Counted from the first letter of the stretch, positions 10,406 through 23,399 are shown. The stretch: 64,000 nucleotides of DNA from Spisula solida (GCA_947247005.1 OX365956.1:14032089-14096088); one strand, 5' to 3'. The notes: generated by a model not told the origin, from the sequence alone. Made by a program: numbers and translations.

Positions 10406-12560
10406 TTACTATTTTACCACGTGTAACAAGGGAAGGTAACTACTGCGAGAAGTTTGACGGATAATATTATTATCATTAGTAAAGGGAGGTAACTGCTACT
10501 TGTTTCGGTATTTGTTTTGACAGAGTTAATTCCCGTCACCGAGGATAATATACTGAGAGGCTAAACGAAACAAACATGGATCCGATTCATGCCTGCACGT
10601 TAGAGTTTATTTCACAGTCACGTAGACTTTTATAAAAAGGTCTTATATTACATGGAAAGCAAATGTTTTTCCCCTTAGCGTGGTGTATATTTTATAGAAA
10701 TCGATGAAGAAATAAAATACTTATGGCTATATTTGTGTTCCAATGTTTACAAAAATAATCTACTTGTAACTGTAGTCAAAAGCCACGTGGTATTGCTACA
10801 CTGATGTATGTAGATCTACGTTATTACAGTTACATACATGTAGTTGTAAACGAGTGTCGAGGTCGTCATTTCGTGACGTATTATACTTTGTGTATATTAA
10901 TATACACTATGTTTATGATAGTTAGGTCTATTTTTGTTTACAATTAGATCTAATGTCGACGCTAAAGAGGACAAAATGGGTGACGTTTAAGTACTTAAAT
11001 CTACGTACATCTAATAGTTAATTGTCCGATGTCCATGACAACGCTGTGATGTCCGTTAAAACCATGGTTACCATTCTGACAGTGCACTGTACATGTAAAT
11101 AAGAGCTAGTTTCCAGTAAAAAAACAAATATTTGTTCGTCTAAAAATACCTATATGTGAGCTGTCGGGTATATTGGTGACTGACGTCTGGTCAGAAATTG
11201 GGGCACAGTTTAAGGGTCGCATATATATAGGACTCTACTACATGCAGTATCTTACTTGTCGCGCTATAATTATGATACAACTTACGTAACCCATTATTTT
11301 ACGTAGACTCAACGCAGAGTGCAGCAAAGTCGAGCAACCATATGAGCCCATATGGCGTCAACTATGGGGCTTCTTGTTTTCTATTTGCATGATTTGCAGA
11401 CGTAGAAATAAACAATTCATCGTCTGGAGTCGCTAAAGGCTAGATCTATATATGTGTGCATTTCTGTGAATTATTTCTTTTGTTTTGCAGGCACTACGCG
11501 GAAGCAATCTACACTGGAATTGTTCTGAGAACCGACCACACCCCTTACGGCCTCTTTTGTAGATAATAAAAATCCTCCTCTCGTTCCCCACAGTTTATTT
11601 TCGACCTAGGTTAAAGTCTGTTCCCGAGTTGGAACAAGAAAGTATAATCTGTTTCCAATATCGCATCGTTGTAGGAATGCGCCCAAACACGTGATCTATA
11701 GGCCGTCAGAATTGTTATTGTCATAAAATTATACAGCGGTGTTTGGGCGGGAAAAAGCACTGTTTCGTTTGCGAAAACGCATAATTTTATTAGAATGACT
11801 TGGCTTGCTTGATTTGAATATATTTTGTTCCAATTTGTCGTCTATATTTGACTGCACAAATGCATTTCGTGGATTACATTGCCCCAAGCGGGAATTTGGA
11901 GACTGCAATTATTTTTTATATTTTCAGTAGATTCTAAGTCACATCACAAAAAGCGATAGCAAATACTGCGAAATGACTTTCGGGTTATTCGCCAGGCTTG
12001 AGCTTTTTACTGCCGATCAAATGACCGAGTTTTGTGAGCATTTACCTCCAAGCGCCTCAAATGTCGATGGTACATGTCTCAACCCTCTATAGTCTTTTTC
12101 ACAGGGTATTATTGCGTCGATGTAACTTCCTGTGGGCGCCTCATACAGGTATAGCCTGTTTCTGTAAACGAACAGTTCAATAATCACTATGTATAGGGAG
12201 TACGCAGTTCAAGTGAGAAAGAGAGCGCGAACTGGGCTTCCTCCGGTTCATTGAACTGTTCTAGCAGGAGCCTACAATTAGAAAGAATTATTCCAAAACA
12301 GGGCATTATCGAACCTGGCAAATATTGACGACGTCATAGAGAACTTTAGCTCAAGAGGTGCCATTGCATCGAGAGCGACATATTATAATATTTTTCACTG
12401 GCTGCTAAAATCAATATTTTGCCGGAGAGACTATTGCATTGTTTGTAACTTATATAAATCCCGATAACAAACATCACATACATAATTGACCCAGATTCCA
12501 GGAAAGTCTATTTATTAGGATCAAGAATTCCCACTGTGAGTAAAATTGTTGTTTCAATCA
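10405..12560. other. intergenic; possible orphan exon fragments only
   Basis: No multi-exon gene can be assembled. Two isolated signals exist: an acceptor-preceded 24-codon frame ending just before AATAAA (11491-11570), and a 39-codon ATG frame at 11973-12092 preceded by an acceptor-like TATTTTCAG. Confidence 0.35.
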
Positions 12561-13375
12561 TGCCAGAAGAGGAGGGAGCGAAAAGAAAAGTAATGAAGTA
12601 TAGTATTGAAATCAGTTAAAAAAATTAAAGCAAAAGTTGTCACCCTTTGCTACAAATGTGTGTACTTTTTTTTGCTCCACATACATGAACGCATAGTCGT
12701 AGTCAATACCAGTAAGTATAGCAAGTTTCATATGAATATCTTGAACCGTGTTTAAACTATGGCCGAAGTTCAAGTTTTTGAAGCTGAAAAAGGGTCATTT
12801 ATCAAAATTTATCAAAGCTAAGGTTGTTTGCTCTTTGCTACAGATATGCGTATTACCACTGGCAATAAGTAAAGCAAGTTTCATTTGAATATCTATTATG
12901 GTTTTGAAGTTATGAAGGAAAAACTATGAAAAATGAGGACAATTGAAATTTAACAAAAGGTCATTCTTCCAACATTGTAGATAGAGTAACGCAACTTGCC
13001 AGAAAAAGAGCGGTCTGTTGTTGTTAGCTAATGTTTACAATTTGAAGTTGATATCTTAAATGGTTTTTCAGTTATTAAGAAAAAATCCTGAAAAATGAGG
13101 AAAATTTGAATTATACAAAGGGCCATAACTCTTTTAATATTGTAGTGAGAGTAATGTAACTTGCCATAAAATAGAGTATTGTTGTTGTGAGCGTATATTT
13201 AAAGTTTGAAGTCAATACCTATAATGGTTTTGAAGTTATTGAGAAAAAACATTAAAAATGTGGACGGACAGACGGGCGGGCGGGGGCGGACAGACGTGTG
13301 GGCGGGCGGGCGGACGGACAAGGCGATTATATAGTGATGGACAAGGTGGTTACTATAGGGCACCTCGGTAAAGTT
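12560..13375 (+). repeat. molluscan-type repeat of diverged ~150-bp units ending in GGACGGACAGACGG
   Basis: Two to four diverged units carry 'tttgaagttattgagaaaaa', 'gggccataactctt' and 'gtaacttgcca'. The right end is a G-rich GGACGGACAGACGG/GGCGGGCGG run followed by TATAGGGCACCTCGG. This arrangement is typical of abundant non-coding repeats in molluscs. The 81-codon open frame at its end is incidental. Confidence 0.7.
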
Positions 13376-13767
13376 TTGATTTTGGTAAATTTCTTTTTCG
13401 TACTTTCATCCTTTCTGATATTTGGACTAAACATATTCAGTTCAGTAAAACTAGAATGTTCAATTAAAAAAATCATTACAAACGCATACATTTTATTAAA
13501 CCAATATTTGCGAGTGCATAGCCACCCATCTCAAAGTAACTAAACTACTTTTACGATCGACTGTTATACGTCTAGACCTGTTTATAAACCTTTTCTGATT
13601 TTAAAACCACTTGACATGTGTGAAGTAATCAGTAGTCTGGAAAATATCGTAGCTGAACTTAACACGACCAGTATTTTCAGCTATTTATCAAGCTGTGTTA
13701 CAATTACCAATTAAACACATATACAAGACATAATCATTATTTATTAAACATCATATACAGTAACAGT

Positions 13768-14330
13768 GGTCAGTGGAGTGTCCCAGACAACAGTGTTCGT
13801 CATCGGCCCTATCCTATTTTGGCAATTATAAACAGCCTGCACCAACAAGCATCATCAACGACAAGTGTTTGCAAACGACTGTGTTGTGGGTCGACAAATA
13901 GACACCATTGCAGACTCCGAGGTTCAACAAAGTATCTTACAAAACTGACAGAGTGGATGAAGAAATGGGGTATGTCATTTAATCCGGTGAAGTGTAGCAT
14001 CCTAAGGGTCCACATGAAGAGATGTCCCATCACGTCAAACTACACACTGAAGGTCACACTCTTTCCACTTACAATCTAATAGTGTGTTCAAGTACCAAAG
14101 AGTCGACATGACTGGTAATCTCATCTCGATCACACACTTTGTCAAGACAGTGGAGAAGGCCAATAGTTGGGGCGTTTGGGGTCCTGCGCCGTAACTTACG
14201 GATGTCGAATTCTAACGTCCCTTCTACCTCGTCCGATCAACGCTTGAATATTGCGTAAAATATGGAATCCCTACACTGAGCGCCATACTCACCAGATAGA
14301 ACTGGTACTGAGCTAGGAGAGCTGTCATAT
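13768..14330 (+). pseudogene. 5' part of a Jockey/CR1-type reverse-transcriptase fragment
   Basis: With frameshifts, the + strand reads SGVP..., then CVVYRQID-like, TKLTEWMKKWGMSFNPVKCS, and later LEYC-KYG-P, HQIELV and ARRAVI. The '(LT)KLTEWMKKWGMSFN(P)KC' block is a hallmark of non-LTR reverse transcriptases just after the YADD region. The frame is broken several times, so the copy is dead. It stops at 14330, where the palindromic element begins, and resumes at 20014. Confidence 0.8.
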
Positions 14331-15460
14331 TGGTAGGGTGACTATTGCCAAAAAAGTCCTCTATTTAAGGAGTAGGTAGGACCTCTCTGTTAACAAGACA
14401 TGTCATATATCAAAATGTTCGGGTAAGTCCATAGTATCTGAGACTGCCGGCATAAATTGCCAAAAGTGGTGGCGTTCCGAGAAATCCAAGATGGCGTCCA
14501 AGATGGCCGCCTTTTTGACAGTATTAGCTTAATGTTAATGTTATGAAAATATCAGGAATATGATGCAACTTTTTGAAATAACTTTGCTTAATTGTTATAG
14601 ACACAGCATAACTCTTTTTAACCAAAATAATTTTAAAATCTTCAAAGGTCAATGTCAAGGTCATTTACAGGTAAAACCAATGTAAAAATGACTTAAAATG
14701 CTTTTTCACCTGGTATCTTCTTTGTTTGTATAGCATTTATTTACAAAAACTATCCACATTGATCATTTAAATGAAGGTTTACATTCAACAGTTTAAATAA
14801 AACTACTTTGGAACACATTGGCATTCAAGTAATGGAAATACACAGTATATCTTGTACTATGTGCTTTTCTTACCCCACCCACCATTTTTATACAAGAAAT
14901 ATGTACTCATGTATTCTGAAAGTTTTACAAAAGATGTCTTTGATAAAAATGTGTATTATTATGATATATCTATAGTGGCATTCAAAAAATATCATTTGTG
15001 ACTAAAATTCACCAGCAAAATCCAAGATGGCGTCCAAGATGGCCGCCATAATATATAATGCCCCTTGTATAGCATTAAGCAGGATTTAAACAGTTGTTTT
15101 TCAGGTGAGGTGGCCACAAAAGTAGATCAAGAACTGATTAATACCAAAATGTCCTTATGTGACTATAAATTAGTGTATAGACTTGCTGTCATACATTGTA
15201 AAAGGGTGGTGAGGACCAGGAAATCCAAGATGGCCGCCATTAATGGTCAATCCATATAAAGTATGTTCAAATTACTATGAGACAGTATCATACATGGGTG
15301 TAAAGATACATGTTAGCATGCAAATTACTCATTTGCTACTGTGCATCAAATAAGCATACTACATTGACCACCTTGAAGCAAAGTTCAAGGTCATGTCAAG
15401 GTCAAAGTATGAAAAATAAATGAAAAATACTATTCCTGGTGGTGATTAGTACCACATACC
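14331..15460 (+). repeat. left inverted arm of the foldback-like element
   Basis: Reverse complement of 18911-20013, interrupted by small indels. Within the arm, the phrase 'aatccaagatgg(cgtccaagatgg)ccgcc' occurs three times (near 14487, 15020 and 15220), so the arm itself has internal repetition. Confidence 0.85.
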
Positions 15461-16085
15461 AGTAGGTCATTGATAAGGTGTACACATATAAATTGGTGGT
15501 GTTGAATACCTCTTTTGGTCTTGTATAGATGTACTTGGAGGTTGTTTAGAACACCATAATGGCATTGAATTAGTGTAATTGTTGGATGTGGGTACCCCAC
15601 TACTCCTGAAATGGGTGTATGAGATGGAGGCGAGTGCGGCAATGTCATAGGGCAGTGGGTTTATTGGGTGATGATGAATACCCCATAGGACATTGAATTT
15701 GTGTATTGTTTGGTGATTGGTGCCCTATACAGCCTGAAATGAGTGTATTATGTGGATGAGTATATTCCATAGGAATTTGAATGAGTGCATTTGGTGGTGG
15801 TGAGGAGTACCAAATACTTCTTTAAAGGGTATAACTTATTATGTGGTGGTGATCAGTACCTAATGTGGCATAATGTACGTGTAGGGGGAACTTAGTGATT
15901 GAGTGCATTTGGTGCAGGTTATTATCCCATAGGGCATTGAATTGGTGTATTATATGGTGGTTAGCACTCTATATTGTCTTAAATGGGTAAATATTTGGGT
16001 TGTGAGTATGTCATATGGCCTTAAACCAGTGTAATCGGAGAAGAGGCAGATCTCCTTTGGATCTGAATGGGTGTATTTGGTGGTA
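15460..16085 (-). repeat. 42-bp minisatellite, left (inverted) array
   Basis: Degenerate units such as 'ggtggtgagt-acc-catagggcattgaat-gagtgtat' are the reverse complement of the units to the right. This array is shorter and more diverged than the right-hand one, which points to unequal expansion of the two halves of one palindrome. Confidence 0.8.
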
Positions 16086-16089
16086 CTGA

Positions 16090-18910
16090 GATACCCATCC
16101 ATGCCAAATACATTGTACACTCATTCAATGCTCTGTAGGATAGGCACCACCACCTAAAACGCCAATTTCAGGCCTTTTGGGGCACCAACCACTAAGAAAT
16201 ACACCTATTCAGTGACATATGGGATATTCACCGTGATTAAAAGACCTTTCGCACCACTACCACCAAATAAACATATTTAATACCTACAATGGGATACTAG
16301 TACTCAACACATTCAATATCATATTTGGGTTTTCTTTACCAATTAATACACATAATCAATTGTATTTGTGGAATTCAGTTCGGGCCATTTGGGTATGTAT
16401 CATCCCCAAATACACCCATATGACATTCTCATAACCCAAGTCACACACGTCCCTATAGTGAACTAACCACTAAATAATACACCCATTTCAGGCCATTAGG
16501 TGTACCCACCAACACCAAATACACCAATCCAATGCCCGAACGGATTCTCACCACCACAAAATAAACCCAATCAATGCACTATTGGGTACTCATAAGCACC
16601 TGATAATCCCATTCAATGTTCTATATGGTACCTACGTCCACCTTATACACCCATTATATGCCCTATGGGATACTCGCCACCACCTAATATACTCATTCAA
16701 TGCCCTATGGGATACTCGCCACCACCTAATACACTCATTTAATGCCCTATGGGATACTCCCCACCACATAATACACCCATTCAATGCCCTATGGGGTACT
16801 CGCCAGCACCTAATACACTCATTCAATGTACTATGGGGTACTTGCCACCACCTAATACACTCATTCAATGTCCTATGGGGTGCTCGCCACCACCTAATAC
16901 ACTCATTCAATTCCCTAGGGGGTACTCGCCACCACCTAATACACTAATTCAATGCCCATGGGGTGCTCGCCACCACCTAATACACTCATTCAATGCCCTA
17001 TGGGGTACTCGCCACCACCTAATACACTCATTCAATGCCCTATGGGGTGCTCGGCACCACCTAATACACTCATTCAATGCCCTATGGGGTACTTGCCACC
17101 ACCCAATATACTCATTCAATGTCCTATGGGGTACTCGTCACCACCTTATATACCCATTCAATGCCCTATGGGGAACCCCCACCACCTAATACACTCATTC
17201 AATGCCCTATGGGGTACTCCCCACCACATAATACACTCATTCAATGCCCTATGGGGTACTTGCCACCACCTAATATACTCATTCAATGCCCTATGGGGTA
17301 CTCACCACCACCTGATACACTCATTCAATGCCCTAGGGGGTACTCGCCACCACCTAATACACTCATTCAATGCCATATGGGATGCTCGCCACCACCTAAT
17401 ACACTCATTCAATTCCCTAGGGGGTACTCGCCACCACCTGATACACTCATTCAATGTCCTATTGGGTACTCGCCACCACCTTATACACCCATTTAATGTC
17501 CTATGGGGAACTTGCCATGATAATAATTTAAACCAATGTACCCAATCAAGGTACTATAGTGAAATTTCCACCACCTAATACACCCATTTTAGGCCATTTT
17601 GGCTACCCACCAACAACAAATACAACAATATACACCCATTCAGTTCCCTTTGAGATACTCACCACCACCAAAAACACCAATTCAATGCCCTATTGGGTAC
17701 GCACCACCAAAAAATACACCTACTTAATGTCTTGTGCTGTACTCTAAACCACCAAGTACACCCCATGTAACACAGTGTGAAGACATATTGGGTACTAAAC
17801 ACCACCAAATACACCCGTTCAAAGTCTTTTGGGGTACGAACGACCATATAATACACCCATTTCACGCCACATAGGGCTCTAACTTCCAAGAATCCCCCCC
17901 ATTTCAGTGCCATATAGGGTATTTATTACCACCCAATACACCAATTCAATGCTCTATGTGGTACTCGCCACCATCTAGTACACCCATGTCAGACAATGTA
18001 GGGTTACAACAAACACCAAACAAAAGCCCTATGGAGCACTCACCACAACCAAATACACCCTTCAATGCCCTATGTGGTATTCACCTCCACCTAATACACA
18101 AATTCAATGCTCTATGGGGAAATAACCTGCACCATCATTTGAAATACACTCATTCAAGGCCCTATACTATAGTGATACTCACCACCACCTAATACACAAT
18201 TTAAGGCCATTTGGGGTACCCACCAACACCAAAATACACACATCCAATGTCCTATGGGGTAATCATCATCACTAAGTAAAGTTGATAAACCCACTCAAGG
18301 TCCTTATAGAAACTCACTCATTCAATGTCATATGGGTTACTCCAAACCACAAAGTACACCCACACTTGTCCAATCGGGTAATCACCACCACCAGACACAC
18401 CCTAGGGGGTATGCACCACCACCTTACACGGCCTCCCAGGCCACATGGAGCACTATCTACCAAAAATATACTAATTCAATGAAGTACGGGATATTCATCA
18501 CGTGACCCAATACACCCATTCAATGCCTTATGTCGTACTCACCACCATCGAATACACTAATTTCAATATGGGGTACCCACCACCACCACCAAAAATACAT
18601 ATAAAGTGCCCTATGTGGTATGCACCACCACCTGAAACATTCCATTTTAGGCTATATGGGACACAACCATCAAACAATACACAGATTCAGTGTCATAATA
18701 TTATGAGGTATTCTTTACCATCTAATAATCCCAATGACCAATATGGTACACACCACCATCTAATATGCCAAGTTCAAGCCTTTATTGGTACCCACCACTA
18801 CCAAATACACCAATTCAATGTCATGTAGGGAACTGCACCAAATATATCTATCCAATGCACAATGCATATATTCACCACCACCAAAGTATGCGTACACCCA
18901 TTCAATGATC
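16090..18910 (+). repeat. 42-bp minisatellite, main array
   Basis: The unit is CCACCACCTAATACACTCAT followed by TCAATGCCCTATGGGGTACT and CG (42 bp). It is highly regular from 16660 to 17500 and degenerate on both sides. Because 42 is divisible by 3, long open frames of 120-208 codons appear in several frames of both strands; they are by-products of the repeat, not genes. Confidence 0.95.
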
Positions 18911-20013
18911 TACTGGTATGTGGTTCAAATTACCACCAGGAATCGTATTGTTCATTTATTTTTCATACTTTGACCTTGACATGACCTTGAACTTTTTCAT
19001 AGTGGTCAATGTAGTATGCTTATTTAATGCACAGTAGCAAATTAGTTTTTTGCATGCTAACATGTATCTTTACAGCCATGTATGTTACCGTCTCATAGTA
19101 ATTTAGACATACTTTATATGGATTGACCATTAATGGCGGCCATCTTAGTTTCCTCACCACCCTTTAACAATGTACGACAGCAGGTCTATACACTAATTTA
19201 TCGTCACATAAGGACATTTTGGCATGAATCAGTTCTTGATCTACTTTTGTGGCCACCTCACCTGAAAAACAACTGTTTAAATCCTGCTTAATGCTATACA
19301 AGGGACATTATATATTATGGCGGCCATCTTGGACGCCATCTTGGATTTTGCTGGTGAATTTTAGTCACAAATGATATTTTTTGAATGCCACTATAGATAT
19401 ATCATAATAATACACATTTTTATCACAGACATCTTTCAGAATACATGAGTACATATTTCTTGTATAAAAATGGTGGGTGGGGTAAGAAAAGCACATAGTA
19501 CAAGATATACTGTGTATCTCCATTACTTGAATGCCAATGTGTTCCAAAGTAGTTTTATTTAAACTGTTGAATGTAAACCTTCATTTAAATGATCAATGTG
19601 GATAGTTTTTGTAAATAAATGCTATACAAACAAAGAAGATACCAGGTGAAAAAGCGTTTTAAGTCATTTTTACATTGGTTTTACCTGTAAATGACCTTGA
19701 CATTGACCTTTGAAGATTCAAAAAATATTTTAGTTAAAAAGAGTTATGCTGTGTCTATAACAATTAAGCAAAGTTATTTAAAAAAGTTGCATCATATTCC
19801 TGATATTTTCATAACATTAATTTAAGCTAATACTGTCAATAAGGCGGCCATCTTGGACGCCATCTTGGATTTCTCGGAACGCCACCACTATTGGCAATTT
19901 GTGCCGGCAGTCTAAGATACTATGGACTTACCCGAACATTTTGGTATATGACATGTCTTGTTAACAGAGAGGTCCTACCCCAACTTTTTTTTCTTGAGAT
20001 TGTCACCCTACCA
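18911..20013 (-). repeat. right inverted arm of the foldback-like element
   Basis: Reverse complement of the left arm, ending in GTCACCCTACCA. The outermost ~60 bp differ from the left arm (TTTTTTTTCTTGAGATT here against CCAAAAAAGTCCTCTATTT there). The rest is about as conserved as an old but recognisable duplication. Confidence 0.85.
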
Positions 20014-20150
20014 TATACACAACCAACCGCTACCAAAATACCAGCAGCCTCAGTGCCAATCTAAGCCACCTGCACTTGGAGGCAACTGAGAGACAATGGT
20101 GACCAGAAAAACAGACATACAAATGATTTGCTGTTGGGGTAAAATTTGAC
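20014..20150 (+). pseudogene. 3' part of the reverse-transcriptase fragment split by the foldback element
   Basis: The frame reads YTTNRYQNTSSLSANL and then HLHLEATERQW, the usual continuation of the same non-LTR reverse-transcriptase family after the RR(A) block at 14310-14330. It fades out before the C-run at 20157. Confidence 0.7.
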
Positions 20151-20164
20151 GTACCCCCCCCCCC

Positions 20165-20590
20165 CCAGGGGACTCAGTCTAAATCTATCTGCTGAGTTTT
20201 CCTCCAGGTCATTCTAATCTTCTGCAGTTCGGCATGCATTGATCTTCGCCATGAAATGAATGATCGACCTCTCGTTCTATTTCCTTGTGGGTTCCATTCA
20301 AGAGACTGGCGTGCTATGGAAGATTGGTCCCTTCTCAGTGTGTGGCCAGCTCTCCTCCACTTCCGTCGCTTTATTTCGTCTAAGACGGTGATCTGCTTTG
20401 TTCGTCGCCACAGTTCTTGATTGGTGATTCTATCTGGCCACCTGATATGTAGTATATATCTAAGGTAGGTAATGAAGACTTTGCTGTCTAGGCGGCTCTT
20501 TGTATGTCTCCAAGTTTCAGATCCGTACAACATCACTGTCTTTACATTCGATTCGAACAGTCTTAGCTTTGTCTTGAGGTGGATAGACCT
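20165..20590 (-). pseudogene. C-terminal tail of a LINE reverse transcriptase
   Basis: The minus strand reads LKTKLRLFESNVKTVMLYGS and then ETW, ILHIRWPDRITNQELW, EIKRRKWRRAGHTLRR, SLEWNPQGNRTRGR and SWRRSMHAEL. 'LYGSETW', 'HTLR' and 'WNPQGKRKRGRP...WRR' are the signature of the C-terminal end of an endonuclease/reverse-transcriptase LINE protein common in marine invertebrates. Only this tail is present (120 codons from the first Met), so it is a 5'-truncated insertion. Its orientation is opposite to the neighbouring fragment. Confidence 0.88.
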
Positions 20591-20599
20591 ACTGTTCTA

Positions 20600-21390
20600 A
20601 ATTGGTATCATAGTGGTAAATGCATGTCCGGCCTGTATGTCCTCTGTCGGGGCTTTTTTCGCTGAATTGTGAAGAGGCCCAGGCCCTTTTGTTTTGTGAA
20701 AATTTAGCGCGAAAGTCCTCAAAATTGTGAAAAAGTTGGCACAGAAACTTTTCAAATTGTTATAAACTAAGCGCGATTGTGAACTAACTTTTTCAGATGT
20801 TAGCTCAGTTTTGTCCACTTGTCCAAAACATACATGTATCTATGATATAATACTTCATACATTTTTGTATTACGTCCAGTACATGAATATATGATTTATA
20901 TCTATGTTTGGTTTGTTTGGTGCTTTGTTGTGAAGTTTATTTTACAAAACCAAGATGCCAATTCTAATTGTGAAGGGACTTTAGAAATTGTGAAAGGGGC
21001 CTGTAGGAAATTGTGAAGGGGCCTATATAGGCTTCTCGTATGTAGTGAAAAAAGCCCTGTCTCTGCCTCCTATCTTGCTGATTACACTGCCTGGATACTA
21101 GTATGTGAACTGGTATACATCTCACACAGCTTCTCCTCCCAATGTGATGGGTTATCCTGTAAATAGTCTTAGGTTGTTTGCCTTCCTTGTATTCACTATT
21201 GTATACCTCTTGGTTGGTCTGTTGTTCTCCCCACCCAGTCGATCACTATAGAGAAAATCAATGTGGACAGTCGGCATCATTGACTCACTCCACAGTCAAT
21301 CCACTGGCGTCCGTCATGTTATGCCCCCTTAATTCTAGATCCCTATACAACACAGGAACCCCTACCAACCTAAACTCAACAACCATTCAT
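20600..21390. other. intergenic, no supported gene
   Basis: Contains repeated phrases of the form 'aattgtgaa(gg)ggcc' between 20660 and 21040. These suggest an old repeat, but no boundaries can be set. Confidence 0.35.
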
Positions 21391-21399
21391 ATTATGGAA

Positions 21400-21800
21400 G
21401 TTTTTTGTGCCCCCACACTTATGTATAACTGTCCGTCCGTCCGTCCGTACGTACGTAACACAAAGTATGTGTGTTGAAGTGCTCATAAACTACTAAGTGG
21501 AATTTCTTCAAACTTTCACAGATGAACAACCTCAATGTATAGATGACGTAAAGGATGAAATTTTTGCTGCGTAAATTTTGACCAGAGTTATGGCCCTTTG
21601 TTATTTTTACTATATACCATAAAGTGAAAATTCTTGTGTGGTGAACTCTTTACAGTTTGTAGGGTGGAATTTCTTCAAACTTTCCCAAATTAACGATCTC
21701 AATGTATAGATGACCATAAAGGATGAATTTTTTGTTGTTTCAATTTTTACCAGACTAATGGCCCGTTGTTGCTTTTACTACATAATGGACCTTTGATATT
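21400..21800 (+). repeat. GTCCGTCC-type molluscan repeat, two sub-units
   Basis: Begins GTGCCCCCACACTTATG, then GTCCGTCCGTCCGTACGTAC. The phrase GGAATTTCTTCAAACTTTC with 'ctcaatgtatagatgac' follows twice (about 21499 and 21667), each time ending in 'atggccc-ttgtt'. Confidence 0.7.
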
Positions 21801-22266
21801 TTTTAATAGAATTATAGCACAACACAAGGCTAAAGAACTTGAATAATGATGTTACCTCAACACGCTATTCCCCTCTCCTTCCCATTTGAACGTGTCTCAT
21901 GGACACAATTCTAATAACAAATAGCAACGTTCTGATCAAGCTATTGAACACAATATTAGCTATGGTTAGGGGATATTGTCTGGGAGTGTGCACAAAAATT
22001 GGACACTTTTGAATGAAAGTGTCGTTTTGAGTTTTATTTTTAAAGTAATAATTGTTTCTTATTTAAACTATTAATGTCATTAAATATCTATGTGTTAACA
22101 TATTTTGAATCTACATGCATTCTATGAAGCATGCGGACCATGTAAACTTTAAAAAAAAAATATTGGCTGATTTTTTTCTTGCCCAATATAAATACCTTAA
22201 ATTAAGAGCATATGTCTACAGTCATGATTACACGTAGATGTTTTTCAACAGCTACATAATATATAA

Positions 22267-22530
22267 TTCTAACACGATCTGTGGATTAATCCATATACGC
22301 ATAGAGCAAACCAGGGCATGTATTATTATCGCAATAATACATACCTGTCAAATTACTATTTACGCCCCGTATCACGTGACATATTTATGAATGAATGAAC
22401 ATAAACTTTATAGTAAAAAGTTCAACCAGTCGCGAACAAGGCAAGTTGCAGGAGTATTCAGTAACCGTTGAAATTGACAAGATTTACTAAAAATAGCATC
22501 AAATTATTAGAAACTTACACGGACTGAGAT
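22267..22530. repeat. dispersed repeat, copy 2
   Basis: Partner of 7266-7500: the same ordered blocks (CTAACACGATCTG, TTTACGCCCCGTATCACGTG, ATTTATGAATGAA). It continues into AAATTGACAAGATTTACTAA, which in the other locus lies upstream. Confidence 0.75.
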
Positions 22531-23399
22531 TGTACATGTAAAATTATTATAACGGCATCCACTAGTAGAAAATAGGACCAGTATGGCCAAAATGACATTA
22601 AAATCCTGAATTTCCACAATCATGAGGACCCCAAACCATAACCAAAAACTTCATACAAGGCGTGTGTGCGTATATAACATCAATTCAAGATTGCCTGGCT
22701 ACGTCACTGACTATCTTTATTCTCTAACTTTGATATATGTATACAGTAGACCTATCCAATTTCAGAAACCTAGCCGCGAAATGGTCAAGTCAAATAGCAG
22801 TTACTCTTCGTGGACATAATTATACTATACACGTAGAAATCCTGAAGATTGTAAGTGCCGCGTACAGTTTACAACATAGTTATATCCGCTTTGTTTTCTG
22901 CGGCCTAAATGGGCATTACCATTCATGTTTGGGTAGTAAAGCCAGTGAAAAGTGGGAATGACCTATTTACATATAATATTGATACATATCGTATCACTAA
23001 GGTATTTCCAAAGAATACTGTAATATAATTCTTTGTATAAACTGTTTTTGACAAACCTTAATTATATGCAGGCTAAAGCGCACCATCTTATATTTGACGC
23101 ACCCCTATTTCACAGAAATGTGTTCGTTGTGGCCTAGTTAACTGAATGGGGGCCAGCAGTGGGATAAGTTGATCCTAGATGTTTTGAATTTGACCGTTAT
23201 AAAATGCTTGACAGTGCCTGAAATGCTATATTATTTAGATTTTGTGGATTTTCTGTCGTGTAGCCTATTCCGTTCAGTCTTTACTCCAGTTACAGTTCGT
23301 GGTGACAAAGTCACTGAAAAATTTAGCTCACAGAAGAGGTGTGACGTCATGAGACTTGTCTTAGAAGAAAATAGATCCTATCGCTACGCAGCGCATATC

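Larger units (their letters stand above)
14331..20013. mobile_element. 5.7-kb foldback-like element with ~1.1-kb inverted arms and minisatellite core
   Basis: The ends match as TGGTAGGGTGAC (14331) and GTCACCCTACCA (ending 20013). Long arms (about 14331-15460 and 18911-20013) are reverse complements. Landmarks include GACCTCTCTGTTAACAAGAC, AATCCAAGATGGCGTCCAAG and AGGTCATGTCAAGGTCAAAG with their complements. The core is a 42-bp minisatellite whose units point one way left of ~16090 and the other way to its right, so the palindrome continues through the core. No transposase is present. It splits a reverse-transcriptase frame, and the three bases TAT flank both ends (14328-14330 and 20014-20016), consistent with a 3-bp target duplication. 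Confidence 0.85.

Noticed and set aside
11973..12092. 39-codon frame (MTFGLFARLELF...) after an acceptor-like TATTTTCAG
   Set aside because: Too short and isolated, with no family resemblance and no partner exons.
16582..17578. Open frames of 121-208 codons rich in HHLIHSFNALWGT or SPPPNTLIQCPMGY
   Set aside because: They are direct read-outs of the 42-bp minisatellite in three frames of one strand and also on the other strand; there is no start context and no non-repeat portion.
15460..18910. Regular repeats reminiscent of a CRISPR array
   Set aside because: The units are contiguous with no unique spacers, and the gene context is eukaryotic; the same holds for the other arrays.
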